From: Budorcas taxicolor
Lineage: Eukaryota; Chordata; Mammalia; Artiodactyla; Bovidae
Assembly (NCBI RefSeq): GCF_023091745.1
Contig: NC_068926.1
Coordinates: 64,044,001-64,108,000 of the forward strand
Reading direction: 5' to 3'
DNA: 64,000 nt
Made by a program: the position numbers and the translations under genes
Shown here: in pieces, positions 12,601-27,600 of the stretch
Numbering within the stretch: position 1 is the stretch's first letter
Layout of the letters: the number at the start of each line of letters is the position of its first letter
The notes under the pieces: model-generated
What the model was told of the DNA's origin: nothing
The model's input: only the letters and a program-made list of their open reading frames with translations
Databases searched by the model: none

Positions 12601-15600
12601 AGTCCTGCTGGTCTCTCACCTGACCTCCCCTAGGGTCACAATACACCTAGTTTTACAGACACAGGTGTGGAGGGTCCAGTCAGGCTTGGCTTGGGGCGGG
12701 GGGTGAAATGTCACCCCTTGTGACCTTCCCAGAGGCCCGGAAGAACAGGGCCGTGGGGCAGCTGAGGCCACAGGTCCCGGGTAAGCTCCTGGCCCTTCTA
12801 GCTGACAGCAACAGCAAGGGCCTGAGATGGTCGAGGAAGCCCTCCAGGGTGTCTCCCTGACTGATAATAATGCCATGTGTCTATATATACTAAGGGTCAC
12901 AACCATGACCAGGACACTCATGTGGGTTCTTCCAAGAAACAAAGTGTGAGTGACTACCCCAGTCTTCTTTCCGAGCAGCGCTGAACTGCTGCAACAAAGA
13001 GCTCCAAAGGCAAAGAATTCTAGGACTTCCCTGGTGGTCCAGTGGCTAAGACCCTGCGCTCCCAATGCAGGGGGCCTGGGTTCGATCCCTGGTCAGGGAA
13101 CTGGATCCCACGTGCCACGACTAAAGACCCCACGTGCTACAATGAAGACTGAAGCTCTCTTGCACCGCAACTAAGACCCGGTGCAGCCAAATAAATAACA
13201 CAAACAAAGGCAAAGACTGCCTCCTCAGGAGGGCGCAAGTTCAAAAGTTCTTATACCACATCTCTCACAGACCCCAAAATGATCCCAAGCCCCTAGTCAG
13301 TCCCCTTTTCTCTCAGCGGGGCAAAGGTGACAATCTTTATTTTGTGGGATGGGGAATAAAGCTGAATAGAGGAGAGTGTGAAAGCTCTTAGCATAGGACT
13401 TGATACACGTCATGCCATCGGACAGTAACAACAGTATCCGTCACGGTCATGAAAGGGATCCTCACCATTCATCAACTTTCTGTGTGCCAGGCACGGGCCT
13501 AAATGCTGTCTGTGCCTCATTCTTCATCAGGGTCTTGGACAACTTTGTCCAACAGAACTTTCTGCATTGATGGAATGTTCTAGAACCACAATGTCCAATA
13601 TGGCAGCCGCAAGTCACACGTGAGCTGGTGTGACCAAGGACCTGAATTTTTAATTTAGTTTTGATGCGTTTTAATTTCAATATCCCACAGGGAGGTAGCG
13701 CCTACCAGCCCAGACAGTGCAGAGTTAGGAGGCAGGCATGGGGTTATCTCCATGCTACTGAAAAGAGAATGGAGACATGGAGAGACGCCAGGCTGGGGAA
13801 TGGCATGCCTAATGTCTCCCCAGCGGTTCCCAGACATCCCTGCTGGGTGCCTCCAGAGACAGGACTACAGTGGTCAGGGAGAAAAGAAACATAAGCCACC
13901 CCCTCCCCAGGTGGGTGCCACTCTGTACCGGTGCGGGTGGGAGGAGGGCAGCATGAACTGGAATTCTACCACGCAAGTGCCATCCGGGAACTGGCGGTGC
14001 TGCAGGCTGGTTAGCTCATAGGCGATGTAGCCCCTCCGCACATAAACCTAATGAGACAGAAGCACAGACTGCACCTGAGAAAGCCCAGCAACAAGCCCAA
14101 AACACGATCCCTAGAGCAGAGCAGTGGAGGCAGTGGCAGACTTCATTTTTTGGCTCCAAAATCCCTGCAGATGGTGACCGCAGCCATGAAATTAAAAGAC
14201 GCTTACTCCTTGGAAGGAAAGTTAGAACCAACCTAGATAGCATATTATAAAGTAGACACATTATTTTGCCAATGAAGGTCCATCTAGTCAAGTCTATGGT
14301 TTTTCCTGTGGTCATGTATGGATGTGAGAGTTGGACTGTGAAGAAGGCTGAGGGCCGAAGAATTGATGCTTTTGAACTGTGGTGTTGGAGAAGACTCTTG
14401 AGAGTCCCTTCGACTGCAAGGAGATCCAACCAGTCCATTCTGAAGATCAGCCCTGGGATTTCTTTGGAAGGAATGATGCTAAAGCTGAAACTCCAATACT
14501 TTGGCCACCTCATGCGAACAGTTGACTCATTGGAAAAGACTGATGCTGGGAGAGATTGGGGGCAGGAGGAGAAGGGGACGACAGAGGATGAGATGGCTGG
14601 ATGGCATCACTGACTCGATGGACGTGAGTCTGGGTGAACTCTGGGAGTTGGTGATGGACAGGGAGGCCTGGCGTGCTGCGATTCATAGGGTCGCAAAGAG
14701 TCGGACACGACTGAGCAACTGAACTGAACTGAACTGAAAGCAGTGAAGGGTAAATGTGCTCACTCTTCAGGATGCTACTTCCTCTGCAAAAGACCAGGTG
14801 GTAAATATTTTAGGCTTTTGTGGAATATATCATCTTTACCACAAATCACAACTACTCAACTCTGCTGCTGCAGGGACTTCCCTGATGGTCCAGTAGTTGA
14901 GACTCCGAGCTCCCACTGTGAGAGCCACAAGTTTGTGCCATGGACAATATGTACATGTGTGGGCGTGGCTGGGTTCCAACAAGACTTTATTTACAGACCT
15001 GGGAAGGGGGCTAGATGTGACCCAGAGACTATAGTTTGCTGACTCCTGCTACAGAGTAATGCTGTCCAGTAGAAATATAACACAGGCCACGGAGGCAGTT
15101 TTAAATTAATTTGAGATTTTCTAGTAGACACTTAAGAGGAGCAGGTAAAGATGATTTTAATAACATACCTCATTTCATCCCTAATAACTAAAATATTATC
15201 ATTTCAACAGGCAACCAATTTTTAAAAAATTGAGATATTCTCCATTCTTTTTGCATACTGAGTCTTTGGAATCCAGTGTGTATCCTACACTTAGAGCACA
15301 GGTCAGTCAGACTGGCCACATCTTAGGTGCTCACAAGCCACACGTGGCCAGCATATTAGACAGCATATTTCTGAAGACTAAGCATTGGGCATTTTTTTAC
15401 TGGATAGGGAATCCGCGGATTAACTGCTATCCTTTGAAATTGCTGCTTGCAAGGCGGGACCTTGGCTAGCATGTGAGAACTTGGATTTGGGGAGGGTTCC
15501 CACCATTCCCAGAGAAGAATGGTTGGCAGTGCATTAACTAAGCAAACAGTATGACTTATGCTGAGCATATGATTTCTTCCTGGGAGTTTGGAATTTTGGT

Positions 15601-18600
15601 ATGTGCCAAGCAGAGGGTGCTTATGTGCTGCTGCTGCTGCTGTTAAGTCGCTTCAGTCGTGTCCGACTCTGTGCGACCCCAGAGACGGCAGCCCACGAGG
15701 CTCCCCCGCCCCTGGGATTCTCCAGGCAAGAACACTGGAGTGGGTTGCCATTTCCTTCTCCAATGCATGAAAGTGAAAAGTGAAAGGGAAGTCGCTCAGT
15801 CGTGTCCATCTCTTCGCGACCCCATGGATTGCAGCCTACCAGGCTCCTCCGTCCATGGGATTTTCCAGGCAAGAGTACTGGAGTGGGGTGCCATCGCTTT
15901 CTCTGGTGCATATGTGACCAGCTCTCAATAAAACTCTGGACACTAAGTGTCTAATGAGCTTCCCTGGTAGACAACTTTCACATGTTGCCATAATTCGTTG
16001 CTCAAGGAATCAAAAGTTTAGATGAAGTGCCTTGGACCTGGCCCTTGGGGGGTTAGTATTTCACTGTGCCTGTGCCAGAGGAGGCTGGAATAACACACAA
16101 GACAGCTGGGGTGACCAGCAAGAACTTTGGACTACAACAGTGAAGTGAAAGTCGCCGAGTCACATCCAACTCTTTGCGACCCCATGGACTACACAGTCCA
16201 CGGAGTTCTCCAGGCCAGAATACTGGAGTGGGTGGCCGTTCCCTTTTCCAGGGGATCTTCCCAACCCAGCGATCGAACCCAGGTCTCCCGCTTTGCCAGC
16301 TGAGCCACCGGGGAAGCCCAAGAATACTGTAGTGGGTAGCCTATCCCTTTTCCAGCGGGTCTTCCCGACCCAGCAATTGAACTGGCGTCTCCTGCATTGC
16401 AGGTGGATTCTTTACCAACTGAGCTACTGGACTAAGATAGACTTGATATAAATCCTGGCTCTTTCACTTCTTAGCTGTGTGACCTTGAGCAAGCTGCTTC
16501 ACCTCTCTGAGCCTCCATTCCCTTTTCTGTGAGATGGGTGTAAGTAAAAGGACCTACCTTGGAGAGGAAATGCTGAGATCATGTTTGCCAGGCACATGGC
16601 CCAGGGTCAGGCATGTGGAGTGCAGGCAGCAGATGCCCGGACCGGCACTGGTCAGTACGGAAGCTGTTCCGGGGACCTCTCACTCACTTACCTCCAAGGA
16701 TGCCATGCAAACCACTTTGTTAGCGTGGTAGAAGAAAGTGGGCAGCACATCAAAGATGGTTGTTTCTGAGAGTATTAATTTCTGCAGGAAATGGGGAGGG
16801 AAATGAAGAAGCAAAGGGGAATGCTAACAAATTCCAACCAGCAGTCAGAGCAGGGGAGGGATAGTGGCAGGGAAGGTACGCTGGTCGGTTGTTATCACAA
16901 AATGCTGCCAGGCCCCAGGCCCATGAGACCTGAATGTGCAGGCGGTTCTAGGGTGACTGTTCCCAGGGTTCCCAGCTCTAGCCATAGAGGGGGTGCCTGG
17001 AAGCTTGTGAATGAGGCAGATTTAGGGGGTGAAGAGGGGGCCCTGGGAAAATGAAGCCAAGACCCAGCCATGTGAGTGCTCGCAGCTCCCAATAAACTCC
17101 ATCACATGTGGAGTTATAACATCATGCCTCCTGAGAGAGCCTTGCTGCCTTGCCATCCATCCTGCAGGACCCACCCTCTCTCAGAGCTGCCCCTGGGCCC
17201 CTCAGGCAGCCCTGGCCACACTGAACTAAACCACTGGTGCTCGTGATTGTGCCCTGGATCCGAGCGCCAACCCATGGAGGGCAGGGAGAGTCCACTTGCC
17301 CACCCCTAGGCCCCACTTGGGCCATGGCATGTGCTCTGTGCAACGTGGAAGGATGCAGGTGGCCTCACCTTGAGGTTTTCTGGGCAGAACTGGTGGCCAT
17401 ACATGTCGATGGCAGATAGGAAAATGGACTCCACTTGGTTGTGCCTCAGCTCGTAGGAGGGGAGGTGGGAGGCAATCAGGACCTGTGGGGGGAGGGGATG
17501 GAGGGGCTGGGGTGAGCCATCCTCACAGGGAAGATGCCAAGGGCCGGTCCTGCAGCAGAGAGGCTGTGCATGCGGGGAGCTGGGTGTGGTGGAGGATGGC
17601 GCCCCGGGAGCGGCGGGGACCACAGCTGGCCAGCCTACCTGCCTGGCTCTGAGGGCCACCTTGCAGTGCTCGCTTTTGCTCAGCTGGGTCAGCTCGTCAA
17701 GGATGGAGGTCAGCTCATCGGACAGGGATGGGTCTGGGCCACAGAGCTCATCCTTTAGGGAGACAGAAACAAGATCCAAGGGAATCTTCTATTCCATCAG
17801 AAGGAGACAGGCCAGCACTCACTGGCCCTTGGCTGGGGGTCAAGGTGCCCCCGCCAACCTCCCCAGTCTAATACATAAACCCTCCACCATTCTCCACTGC
17901 ATTTTCACTCACCCATGCATCCCCCCCAAAACATGCCCTAAATTCCTGGCACAAGGGAAAACAGAACCAAGTCTCTGCCTGCATCACTATTAATGGCCAG
18001 CAGGTAACAAGTATTTACTGTGGCCAGGCAAGCAACTAGACCCTTTCATTTCCTCAAATGTCCTTTACCCGCTGAGAAGTTACTATATGATACCCATTTT
18101 ACAGATGAGAAAACTGAGGCTCAGAGAGGCAATGTGCCTTGCCCCCAGGCTACCAAGCACATGCAAGACAGAGTCGTATTTGAACCCAAGGTTCTCCTAT
18201 CCTTAGGCCCTCTCACACTTTCCTCTGCACGTCTCTGCCTGACTTAAGGGGCTCAGTTTCAGAGAAGAGGGATGAGGGGAAACAGAAGCAGATATGAACA
18301 AAGAGTAAGGGCTACGTGAGTCTCTCAGGCGGGTGTGCAAGCCAACTCTAGGAGCCTTGGCATGGGGGGAGCATCTAGGGCCTGGAGACATCCTGCCAGA
18401 GAGAAGATATAGAGGTGAAACCTGCCAACGAGGCAGGGATGCTAGTTCCTATGGGCAACCCTCCTCTCTGCTTCTGGAACAAGGGACCTTTCTGCTGGAG
18501 ACCAGGGCTGGGCGGGACCAGTCTTTGCATCTACTCTTACACCCTAAATGCAAGAAGGGCTTAGGAAAGGCTGAGTCGATGCTCCCTCAATACCCACTAA

Positions 18601-21600
18601 GACAGAACAGTGACTGCTGGGACCCTGAATACCTGGGCGTCACGCCCCCACCCCCGCACCAGGCTGTTCTCCAGGCAGTCACCAGATGGTGGGGCTGGGG
18701 CGGGGGGGTCATTCTTTTCTACCTCTGCATGTCCCTAATTAGAATGAGCCCACATTTTGTTTCTATCATCAGAAAATTTGTTTAACGTATTAACATTTCA
18801 CACACATACACAAGCACACAAGCAGGTCTGTGCTGAAGAAATCTCATGGGAAATTATTCTCAACCTTCTCTGCCTCCCAAATTTTAATTTGGTTTGTGTT
18901 ATCAAATGGTGGTGACATCAGTCTCTATCATTCCCCTGGCCTGTGCCTCCAAGGACAGCATGGAACGCAGGCATTGTCCAACGGCCAGGCTGATGGTTTT
19001 CTAAGACGAGAGTTCCCTGGTGGCCTAGAGGTTAGCTTTCCAGGCTTTCACTGTCATGGCCCAGGTTCAATCCCTGGTCAGGGAAGATCCTACAAGCTGT
19101 GCAGCGTGGTGAAAGGAATAAATAAGAGAGAAAAGACCAAGACAAAGTTTGGTATGAAGTATTTTAAAATCTGGCTACCAGAATCTTTCCAGGGAAAGCC
19201 GGTGGAGCCCTGTCCAACCGTGGGGAGAGGACGCCTTTTCCTGCTTACAATCAGCATGATCACCAGCTGGTTCTTCTTGGCCACCTGTGAGTGGGAGAAG
19301 ATGCAGTCCAACACCTGGGACATGTCTGGCTTCAGCTGCTCCCGGAGGTTTATCACACACTTATCGTAGTGGGCTGCAGGGGACAAGAAGCCATGTGGGG
19401 TAAGGCTCTGGGCCCCAGCCCCCGTGGACTCATCACCAGTGCCTGGGGTGGCGACTCTTGCCTTGTTGGAAATGGTGCTCAACCAGCAAGTATTTCCGCA
19501 GGAGCTCCAACACCACCGCCTTCATGTAGCCGCGGGCCCCGCTGCGGTACCTGGGGAGGAGGAGAAGGCCGCTGAGTGACCAGCTCCGTGTCCTGGGGTG
19601 CCTGCTGTCTCCAGCAGGACTTTCAAGACTTGAAAAAGGAGTTGAGTTCAGTTCAGTTGCTCAGTTGTGTCTGACTCTTTGCGACCCCATGGAGTGCGAC
19701 ACGCCTGGCCTCTCTGTGCATCCCCAACTCCTGGAGTTTACTTAAACCCAGGTCCACTGAGTCGGTGATGCCATCCAACCATCTCATCCTCTGTCATCCC
19801 CTTCTCCTCCCGCCTTCAATCTTTCCCAGCATCAGGGTCTTTTCAAATGAGACATTTCTTCGCATCAGGTGGCCAAAGCATTGAAGAGAAAACACTAATA
19901 AAGAATCTGGAGGAGGACTTCCCTGATGGTCCAGTGGCTGAGGATCTGCCTTGCAATGCAAGGGACATGGGTTCGGTCCCTGATCTGGGAACTAAGATCC
20001 CACATGCTGTGGAGCAACTATGGCTGCAAACCACGACTGCTGAGCCTGTGCGTCACAACTAGAGAGTCCGTGAGCCGTAAGCAAAGATCCTCATGACGCA
20101 ATGAAGATCCCGCGTGCCACAGCTAAGACCTGACACAGCCAAACAAATAGATAAATATTTTTAAAAAAGAATCTGGAGGCTGCACCCTCTAATCCTTAGG
20201 TCTGGGAGGGATGCGTGAGTTGGTCCATCTGTGCTAACTCTGCCAGTCAGAGAGAGGGACGACTTGCCCAAGGTTACACATCCCACCAGAGGTCCCCAGA
20301 GAGAAGGAAAAACAGTCACAGAGCTGGGATGCTGAATGGGGTCAGCCTTGCACGAATGAGTGAAGACAAATATTTTCAATTAACCATCCAATGGATAAAG
20401 ACAATTTGAAAAATAAAACTTGAAAGACATTTACCAAATGATCCCTGTGTACATTTCACTTTCCTTTTAAAACCAAATGGTAACCGGGAGGTTCCTTAAA
20501 CTATTTCCTCTTCTAAACCATTTCAGAACATAAGGAATGGGACGCTGAGTTTCAGGAAAGTTGAAACTGGCACTGCCCCAGCAGCAGCAAGTGACGTTAA
20601 AAGAAAGTACGAACCAAAAAGGCTCCTGTGTTCAAATGTGATTTTTAAAAACACACACGCACACAATATAGGATATACCTCTGAGATTTACATTTAACAC
20701 AAAAAAGAACCTGCTAGGGAATTTGATCCATTTATCATTTGTTCATACCTACCGGTCATTTGTCCTATACTAAAAAAGGATGGATTAGGGTTAGTGCTGG
20801 AAGAGTTCTGGGGAAAGGATTAGCCCTTGGCTACGGAACTCTCACTTTATGGGGAATCCAGACACAAATCTCCTTCCTCCGCTGCAACCCTATATTTTCA
20901 GTATGAGTCCTCACAAGCCAAGGATTGCCCTGAAAAGAAGGGCATTTTCCTATAGCCATCTGTCTTCTGCACCTCGTATAGTTTTTGGCACATGGCTAAT
21001 ATGTGCTGAATTAACTCACTCCAGTCTGAAAATGTTTGAATTCTGTCCAAGAAGGCAAAGCTTTCTTGCTGGGTAGGGTTTTCATACAAAAGGGCTGTTC
21101 TTTCTATCATCAGAATAGTTCTCCCTGCTCAAGAGCTATGTAAGGCAAAATACAAGTTCTTAAAATTCTTTTAAAAAGTTCTTACAAAGATGGGACTACA
21201 GACCCCCTTACCTGACTCTTGAGAAATCTGTATGTGGGTCATGAAGTAACAGAACCAGACATGAAACAACCGACTGGTTCAAAATTGGGAAGGAGTATGC
21301 CTAAGACTGTACATTGTCACCTTATTTAACTCATATACAGAGTATATCATGCGAAACGCCGGGTTGGATGAAGCTCAAGCCAGAATCAAGACTGCTGGGA
21401 GAAATAACAACCATAGATATGCAGATGATACCACTCTAATGGCAGAACGTAAAGAGGAACGAAAGGGTCCCTTGATGAAAGAAGACAGTGAAAAAGCTGG
21501 CTTAGAACGCAACATTTAAAAAACCAAGATCACGGCATCTGGTCCCATCACTTCATGGGAAATTGAAGGGGAAAAAGTGGAAGCAGTGACACATTTTATT

Positions 21601-24600
21601 TTCTTGGGCTCCAAAATCACTGTGGACGCCAACTGCAGCCATGAAATTAAAAGATGCTTGCTTCTTGAAAGAAGAGCTATGACAAACCTGAACAGCGTAT
21701 TGGGTTTCCCTGGTGGCTCAGCTGGTAAAGAATTCGCCTGTAACGCGGGAGACCTGGGTTCAATCGCTGAGTTGTGAAGATCCCCTGGAGAAGGGGACAG
21801 CTACCCACTCCAGTATTCTGGCCTGGAGAATTCCATGGACTGTATAGTCCATGGGGTCGCAAAGAGTCAGACATGACTGAGGGATTTCCACTTCACTTCA
21901 CTTCAAATAGCGTATTAAAAAGCAGAGACATCTCTTTGCTGACAAAGGTCCGTATAGTTGAAACTATGGTTTTTCTAATAGTCATGTACAGATGTGAGAG
22001 TTGGACCATAAAGAAGGCTAAGCACTGAAGAATTGATGCTTGAATTGTAGTGTTGGAGAAGACTCTTTGAGAGTCTCTCGGACAGCAAGATCAAACCAGT
22101 CAATCCTAAAGGAAATCAACTTTGAATACTCATTGGTAGGACTGATGCTGAAGCTCCAATACTTTGGCCACCTGATGTGAAGAGCTGACTCACTGGAAAA
22201 GACCCTGATGATGGGAAAGATTGAGGCAACAGGAGGAGGGGTGGCAAAGGATGAGACGGTATCTAACCATCACCAACTCAACGGACATGAATTTGAGCAA
22301 CCTCTGGGAGATACTGAAGGACAGAGGAGCCTGGTGCGCTGCAGTCCATGGGTCGCAGAGAGTTGGTCAGGACTGAGCAACTGAACAAGTTCTTTACCAA
22401 TTCCTCCTTTGCAAGGATCCCCCAAAATCACAAGAATAATTTCTATAATCATTTACAGCTTACTAAGTCATTTCATTCCATTGTCTCATAAGCAAAGCTA
22501 CCATGAGGACTTGCTGTGTTTCAGCACTTTACAAAAGTTAATCTACTGGTAATGCAAAATGATTCAGCATGTGAAGTGTTTTTAATTCCCATTTTACAGA
22601 CCAGCAAACTGAGACTTGGAAGTAAAGGACGTTGCTTTGTTCTTCTGTTAGGCAGGGCTGTGCCAGGGCTGGAACTGGGGTCTCAGACCCCAGGCACTGT
22701 CGATTGGTTTGAGCCTGCCCTTCAGATAGCAGCACCCTGGGGCAACACGTGGATGAGAAAGTGTGACCACCACATCCCACGGAGGGCCCAGGACTCACTT
22801 CTGGACCAGCTGTACAATGCTCTGGGTGTTCATGAAGAAGACCTCCCGGTCGGCCTTCCGCTGCAGGGTGGCCGCGTGGCAGTCCAGGATGGTGGCTATC
22901 TGAGCGGGAAAACAGGACAGGACTGGCCACTCAGACCACACAATCTGTCCACCACACAGAAGTCACTGGAAGGACCCACCACAGGTTCCCACGCATTCAA
23001 AAACCCTAACCCAAAGCCCTCTGGCCCCCCAGAAACAGCTCTATGTGCCCCACTTAACGTGTGGCTTGAGGACTAAAGAGTTCGGGACGACAACAATCAC
23101 ACAAAGACTTATGCATGTTCACACCATCCCTCTTCACAAACACTCCAGGGAAAGAGGAGAAGGGAATTTCCAACACCAGGGCACATGAGGATGCCAGATG
23201 GGTCCTATTTTTACAACTAGGTTGAATGCTATTGGCATACTGTATTTGGCAACAAAAATACCTCGAATGAAAAACCTGCATCAATAACAAACTCCCAGAA
23301 GATTCCAACATGTACGATTCTCCACTGGGGTCCTTGAGAGCTTTGTTTTCATTATTTCTTAGTTGAGCTAGAATTCATACACTATCATATTCCCCTCCTT
23401 CCTTTTAAAGTGTCTATTTATTTCAGTGGTTTGTACTATATTCAGAGAAATATGCAACCATCATCACTAATTTTAGAGCATTTTCATCACTACCCAAAGA
23501 AATCCTAGAGCCGTGGGCAGTCACTCACCCCTGCCCTGAGCCCCTGGCAAACACTAATCTACCGTCTCTTCTCCACGGATCTGCCAACTCTGGACGTTTC
23601 ATATAAATGGAATTGGGCAACGTGAGCTTTTGTGACTGGCTTTTTTCACTGAGAATCAAGTTTTTAAGGCTCATCCCCAGGGCAGCATGAATCATTTCAT
23701 TCCTTCTTATGGCCGAACAATATTCCAACTTAGAAGCTGACTTCTGGGAATAAGCTGACTTACACTGACCTCGAGCTCCCCAAATTACTAACTCATGGGT
23801 GGGGGGTAATGGTGCAAGGAAGCCCTTCTCACCAGACCGAGGGCATGAAAATAAAAAAGAGAGGACTCTTCCAGATGTAGGTTTCCTTTAACACGCTTGA
23901 TAAAAGAAACCCCCCCCCCAAAAGAACAAAATGAGGTCATTGCAGAATTATTAGAGATTTCTGATACTCCCCGGGAATGGCTTCCATTCTTAGAAAATAT
24001 GATATATACGTAGAGCCCCACGACTGTCACCCTACACAAACCCGAGGAGGAAGAATCAACACTACACACCGGCGAGAAAAACTCACAATCTCCTCTCTTA
24101 CGTCAGCCAGTGTAGTTCTGGAAAACGCTGACTATGCGCACCAACCACCTACTCCTGTTCCGAATCCGAGGACTACTGTTAACTGCTTATGTCCATCTAA
24201 AACTGCTGTTTTGGGGGAAAATGCTGGGATTCTGCAGAGAAGGCGTGAGAGAAAACTCTTTTTAGGCCCCAGCATCTCGGGCTGTCGGTGCGGGTCTCAC
24301 AAAGCCTGATCTGATGAGAGGCTGGAGGTCCAGACTGATGGGGGGCTGAGCTCCTGGCGGGTGTGGTCCTACCTGCTGGCTGGGGAACTGGCAGAGCACC
24401 GAGGTGATGTTGCTGGCGTACTGGGCCATCACCCTGCGGACGGCCTTCTCCACAGGGGCGGGGATGCGGCCCGACACACTGGTCATGATCTCCTGCAGCT
24501 CCAGCAGCGGCAGCGACGGGTGCCGGAGGGTCCTCAGGAGCTTCTGCACCCAGTCCTTCAGCTGCAGCGGGACCAGAGCGTCAGCCTGAGGCCTGCAGGG

Positions 24601-27600
24601 GGCGTGGGTGCAGCCACCCAGCCCGGGGTGGGGGTCGCCCGACACACTAAGCCGTCCAGGCCCCGTGCGCTCTAGCAGCCCAAGGTCTAGACCTGGGAGC
24701 CTCTGGAAAAGTCCAGGGTGGAACGGCCCCGGCCACTGAGTGGGAGGAACATCCACCCGGCTTCCCCACCCGGGACAGCTCCACTCCCCATCCTGTGCAT
24801 CCAAACTGCCAGCCTGGTGTGGGGTCAGGACATCAGGCTTTGCAAAGCACAGACGTTTGTGGGACGCTTGCTTTGTGCCAGACGCTGTTCAAGGACCCAA
24901 ATGGACCTGTTCTCACTTGATCCTGAGAAACAACCCTAGGGAGTAGGTATAATCGGTACTCCCATTTTCCGTTTGAGGATATTGAAACAGAGAGGTTAAT
25001 TAAGTTACCCAAAGTCACCCAGCTAGTAGGAAGCAACGCCAGGATGCAAACTCAGAAACTCTTAACAGCTGCACTGCCCTGCTTCTGGGTCATTGGAACT
25101 GTTGATGGTTTTTGAATGGGAAGGAGAATGTTGTCAACCCCGTAATGTGGTTGTAAGGTTTGAACTTGAAATCATGCACACACTGGCAAGTACAGAGGCT
25201 AAAAGAAATGTTGCAATGCTGGTAATTAGGCAGCCTAACATAGGGGCTAAGCACACGGACTCTGAAGCAGGAGGGTCAGGGTTCAAACCCCCTCTTTGCC
25301 TCCTTATGGGTGGAATAGGCAAGTTTTGTAGCCTGTGTCTCAGTTTCCTCTCCTATAAAATGGAAATAGTAAGAGTTCCTACCTCCCTGCTGTTGGGAAG
25401 GTGAAATGACTTAATTAGTGTTAAGTGCTTAGTGTGGTAGCTGGCACCCAGCGTGTACCAGGCTAGAGCTGGCCATTATCACCAGGACCACCACCGCTGT
25501 GATGGACTGTTCTGGGATAGAAGGTGATGGAGCAGTGATTTTATAGCTACTGATGTCGAGTTCAGCAGCACAGGCCCTTCAGAGGGCTGCAAATTTGAGG
25601 ACTTACTTCTCTACAGACAAAGGGACCCTGGATGAACAGAGTTGTGTCTCTGGACAAAGTCGCTTCCTTACTGTCTCTTTAAGAGATGACCCACATCGAC
25701 TCTTCTCTTCCGGTGTGAACATTCTCAGTGTTGAGCTGAACTGAATCCCCAAAGGCAATGCAACCTTTACACCAGTTTATAATCAGAGAAACAAACTCTG
25801 ATGTCAACAGTGAAAATGAGGAATCCCCTGAGAACAGGTCCTTGATGGAAACGACAGACTTTCTCATTTCTTACCCCAATAAAGATCTCTGGGATCTTTG
25901 GGCTTTTTACCTACCCTGCACACGTGACCCACCTTGATGCTAAAAATAGGCTCTGGCAGACAGTAGCCATTCATGATGTTGGTGAGATTTTCCAGGACGC
26001 TGTGAAAAACCTGGTGCAGTTTCTCTCCAAGGATGGGCAGCGTTGGCTGTGAGGGGAGCTCCCCTGCAAACGGCTCAGCCTGATGAGACACAACAGGAGC
26101 CAGAGGTCAAGACCACCGTGGCCTCCCAAAGAGCCGGACCAGCCAAGGGCCAAGGCAGAGCCACCGACACACAGTATGTACACCACACACACACAGTGTG
26201 GTTAGGATGAAGCCTGAAGGGGAGGGGGAACAGAAGAAAGCATCCTACTGCAAAGTTAAAACTGCTCATACACACCCCTGTTTGAGGGTTCCAAATCTTC
26301 CCCTCGGTAAATACCGTAATCAATTATGCATTCCAAATAATTCTGGAGAGTGTTAGATGTGATTGTCTTTTTAAAAAAAATGTTCACATGTAGAGGTCAG
26401 GGGAAGTCATTGTGGCTTCTACATGAGTTAACTTGAATTTCATGCTAACTAAGCAGCCTGTTTGTAGCCAAACATACACTGGACATCTGCTTTAATTATT
26501 AAAGAAAAGAGCACACTGACCAGAAGTACAGAAAGTCCATGTTAAAAATAAAGATGAGTATGGCTGAGTCCCTTTGCTGTCTGCTTGAAGCTATCACAAC
26601 CTTACTGATTGGCTATACTCCAATACAAAATAAAAAGCTAAAAAATATATAAAACAGTGATGCAATGCCTTCCCTCCTGGGATGCCAGTGCTGGTTCTCC
26701 TCTGAGGCTAGCAGGACTCCCTGGAGGCCAAGGCCATGGTGACTTGCTGTGCACATGCTGGTCTGATTTTTTCCTTTTTGTTTTTTTTTTTTTTTAATCT
26801 TAGAGGAAAGGCTTCCTGATTTGTTTCATGTTCATTGCTCCAACAAGACACATAACTGTGCTGAAAACCATGCTTCTTGGGAGCAATTCCTCAGAGTTAT
26901 CTGAAAGGTTGTCTTCCAGGCTGTGGTCCTCAGTTTGGCTCAAATGAAATCCTTTTCCTATTGCTGATTATTTTTGCTGACAGATGTTTTTGTTTGGCTT
27001 TGCTTGCTAACCAATATCATCTCCCTATTTTTCTATTTCTTTTCAGCTTTGCTCAAATCCCAAAGAAGAATGCCTAGCACAGAGAAAATTTAGGAAACTC
27101 TCATACAAATGTACGTGCTTTTTGTAAATCATAAATATCTGGCCTTAGAGGATTCTCAAACAGAAAGCTCCCCAAAGGGACTTCCTTGGTGGTCCAGTGG
27201 CTAAGGCTCTGTCTTACAATGCAGGGGGTACAGGTTCAAATCCTGGTCAGGGAACTAAGATTCTACATATTGTGAGGTGAGGCCAAACTTTTTTTTTAAA
27301 AAAAGGGGCAACACTGACTTCATGCATTCATTCATCTGTTAATTTATTTTACAAATATCCACTCAATATGGAGAAGGAAATGCCAATCCATTCCAGTATT
27401 CTTGCCTGGAAAATCCCAGGGACAGAAGAGCCTGGTGGGCTACAGTCCATGGGGTTGCAGAGTCGGACACAATTAAGCGACTGAGCACATCCACTCACCA
27501 CCGGCCGTGTGAGGCACTGGAACCTGGGAGCTAGGGGCGTGCTATTCTGCTGGCCCAGAACCCTCAGCTTCCCATCCCCTCCACTCCGCTCCCAGCCCTG

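Noticed and set aside
14266..14722. Frames resembling reverse-transcriptase C-terminus
   Set aside because: They are the 3' end of a truncated BovB LINE, not a host gene. The same applies at 21577, 49497, 56798 and 56931.
15659..15931. Many SINE-derived frames ([10 protein letters not shown] / [12 protein letters not shown] type)
   Set aside because: These recur in every Bov-tA/Bov-A2 copy and are by-products of SINE sequence.
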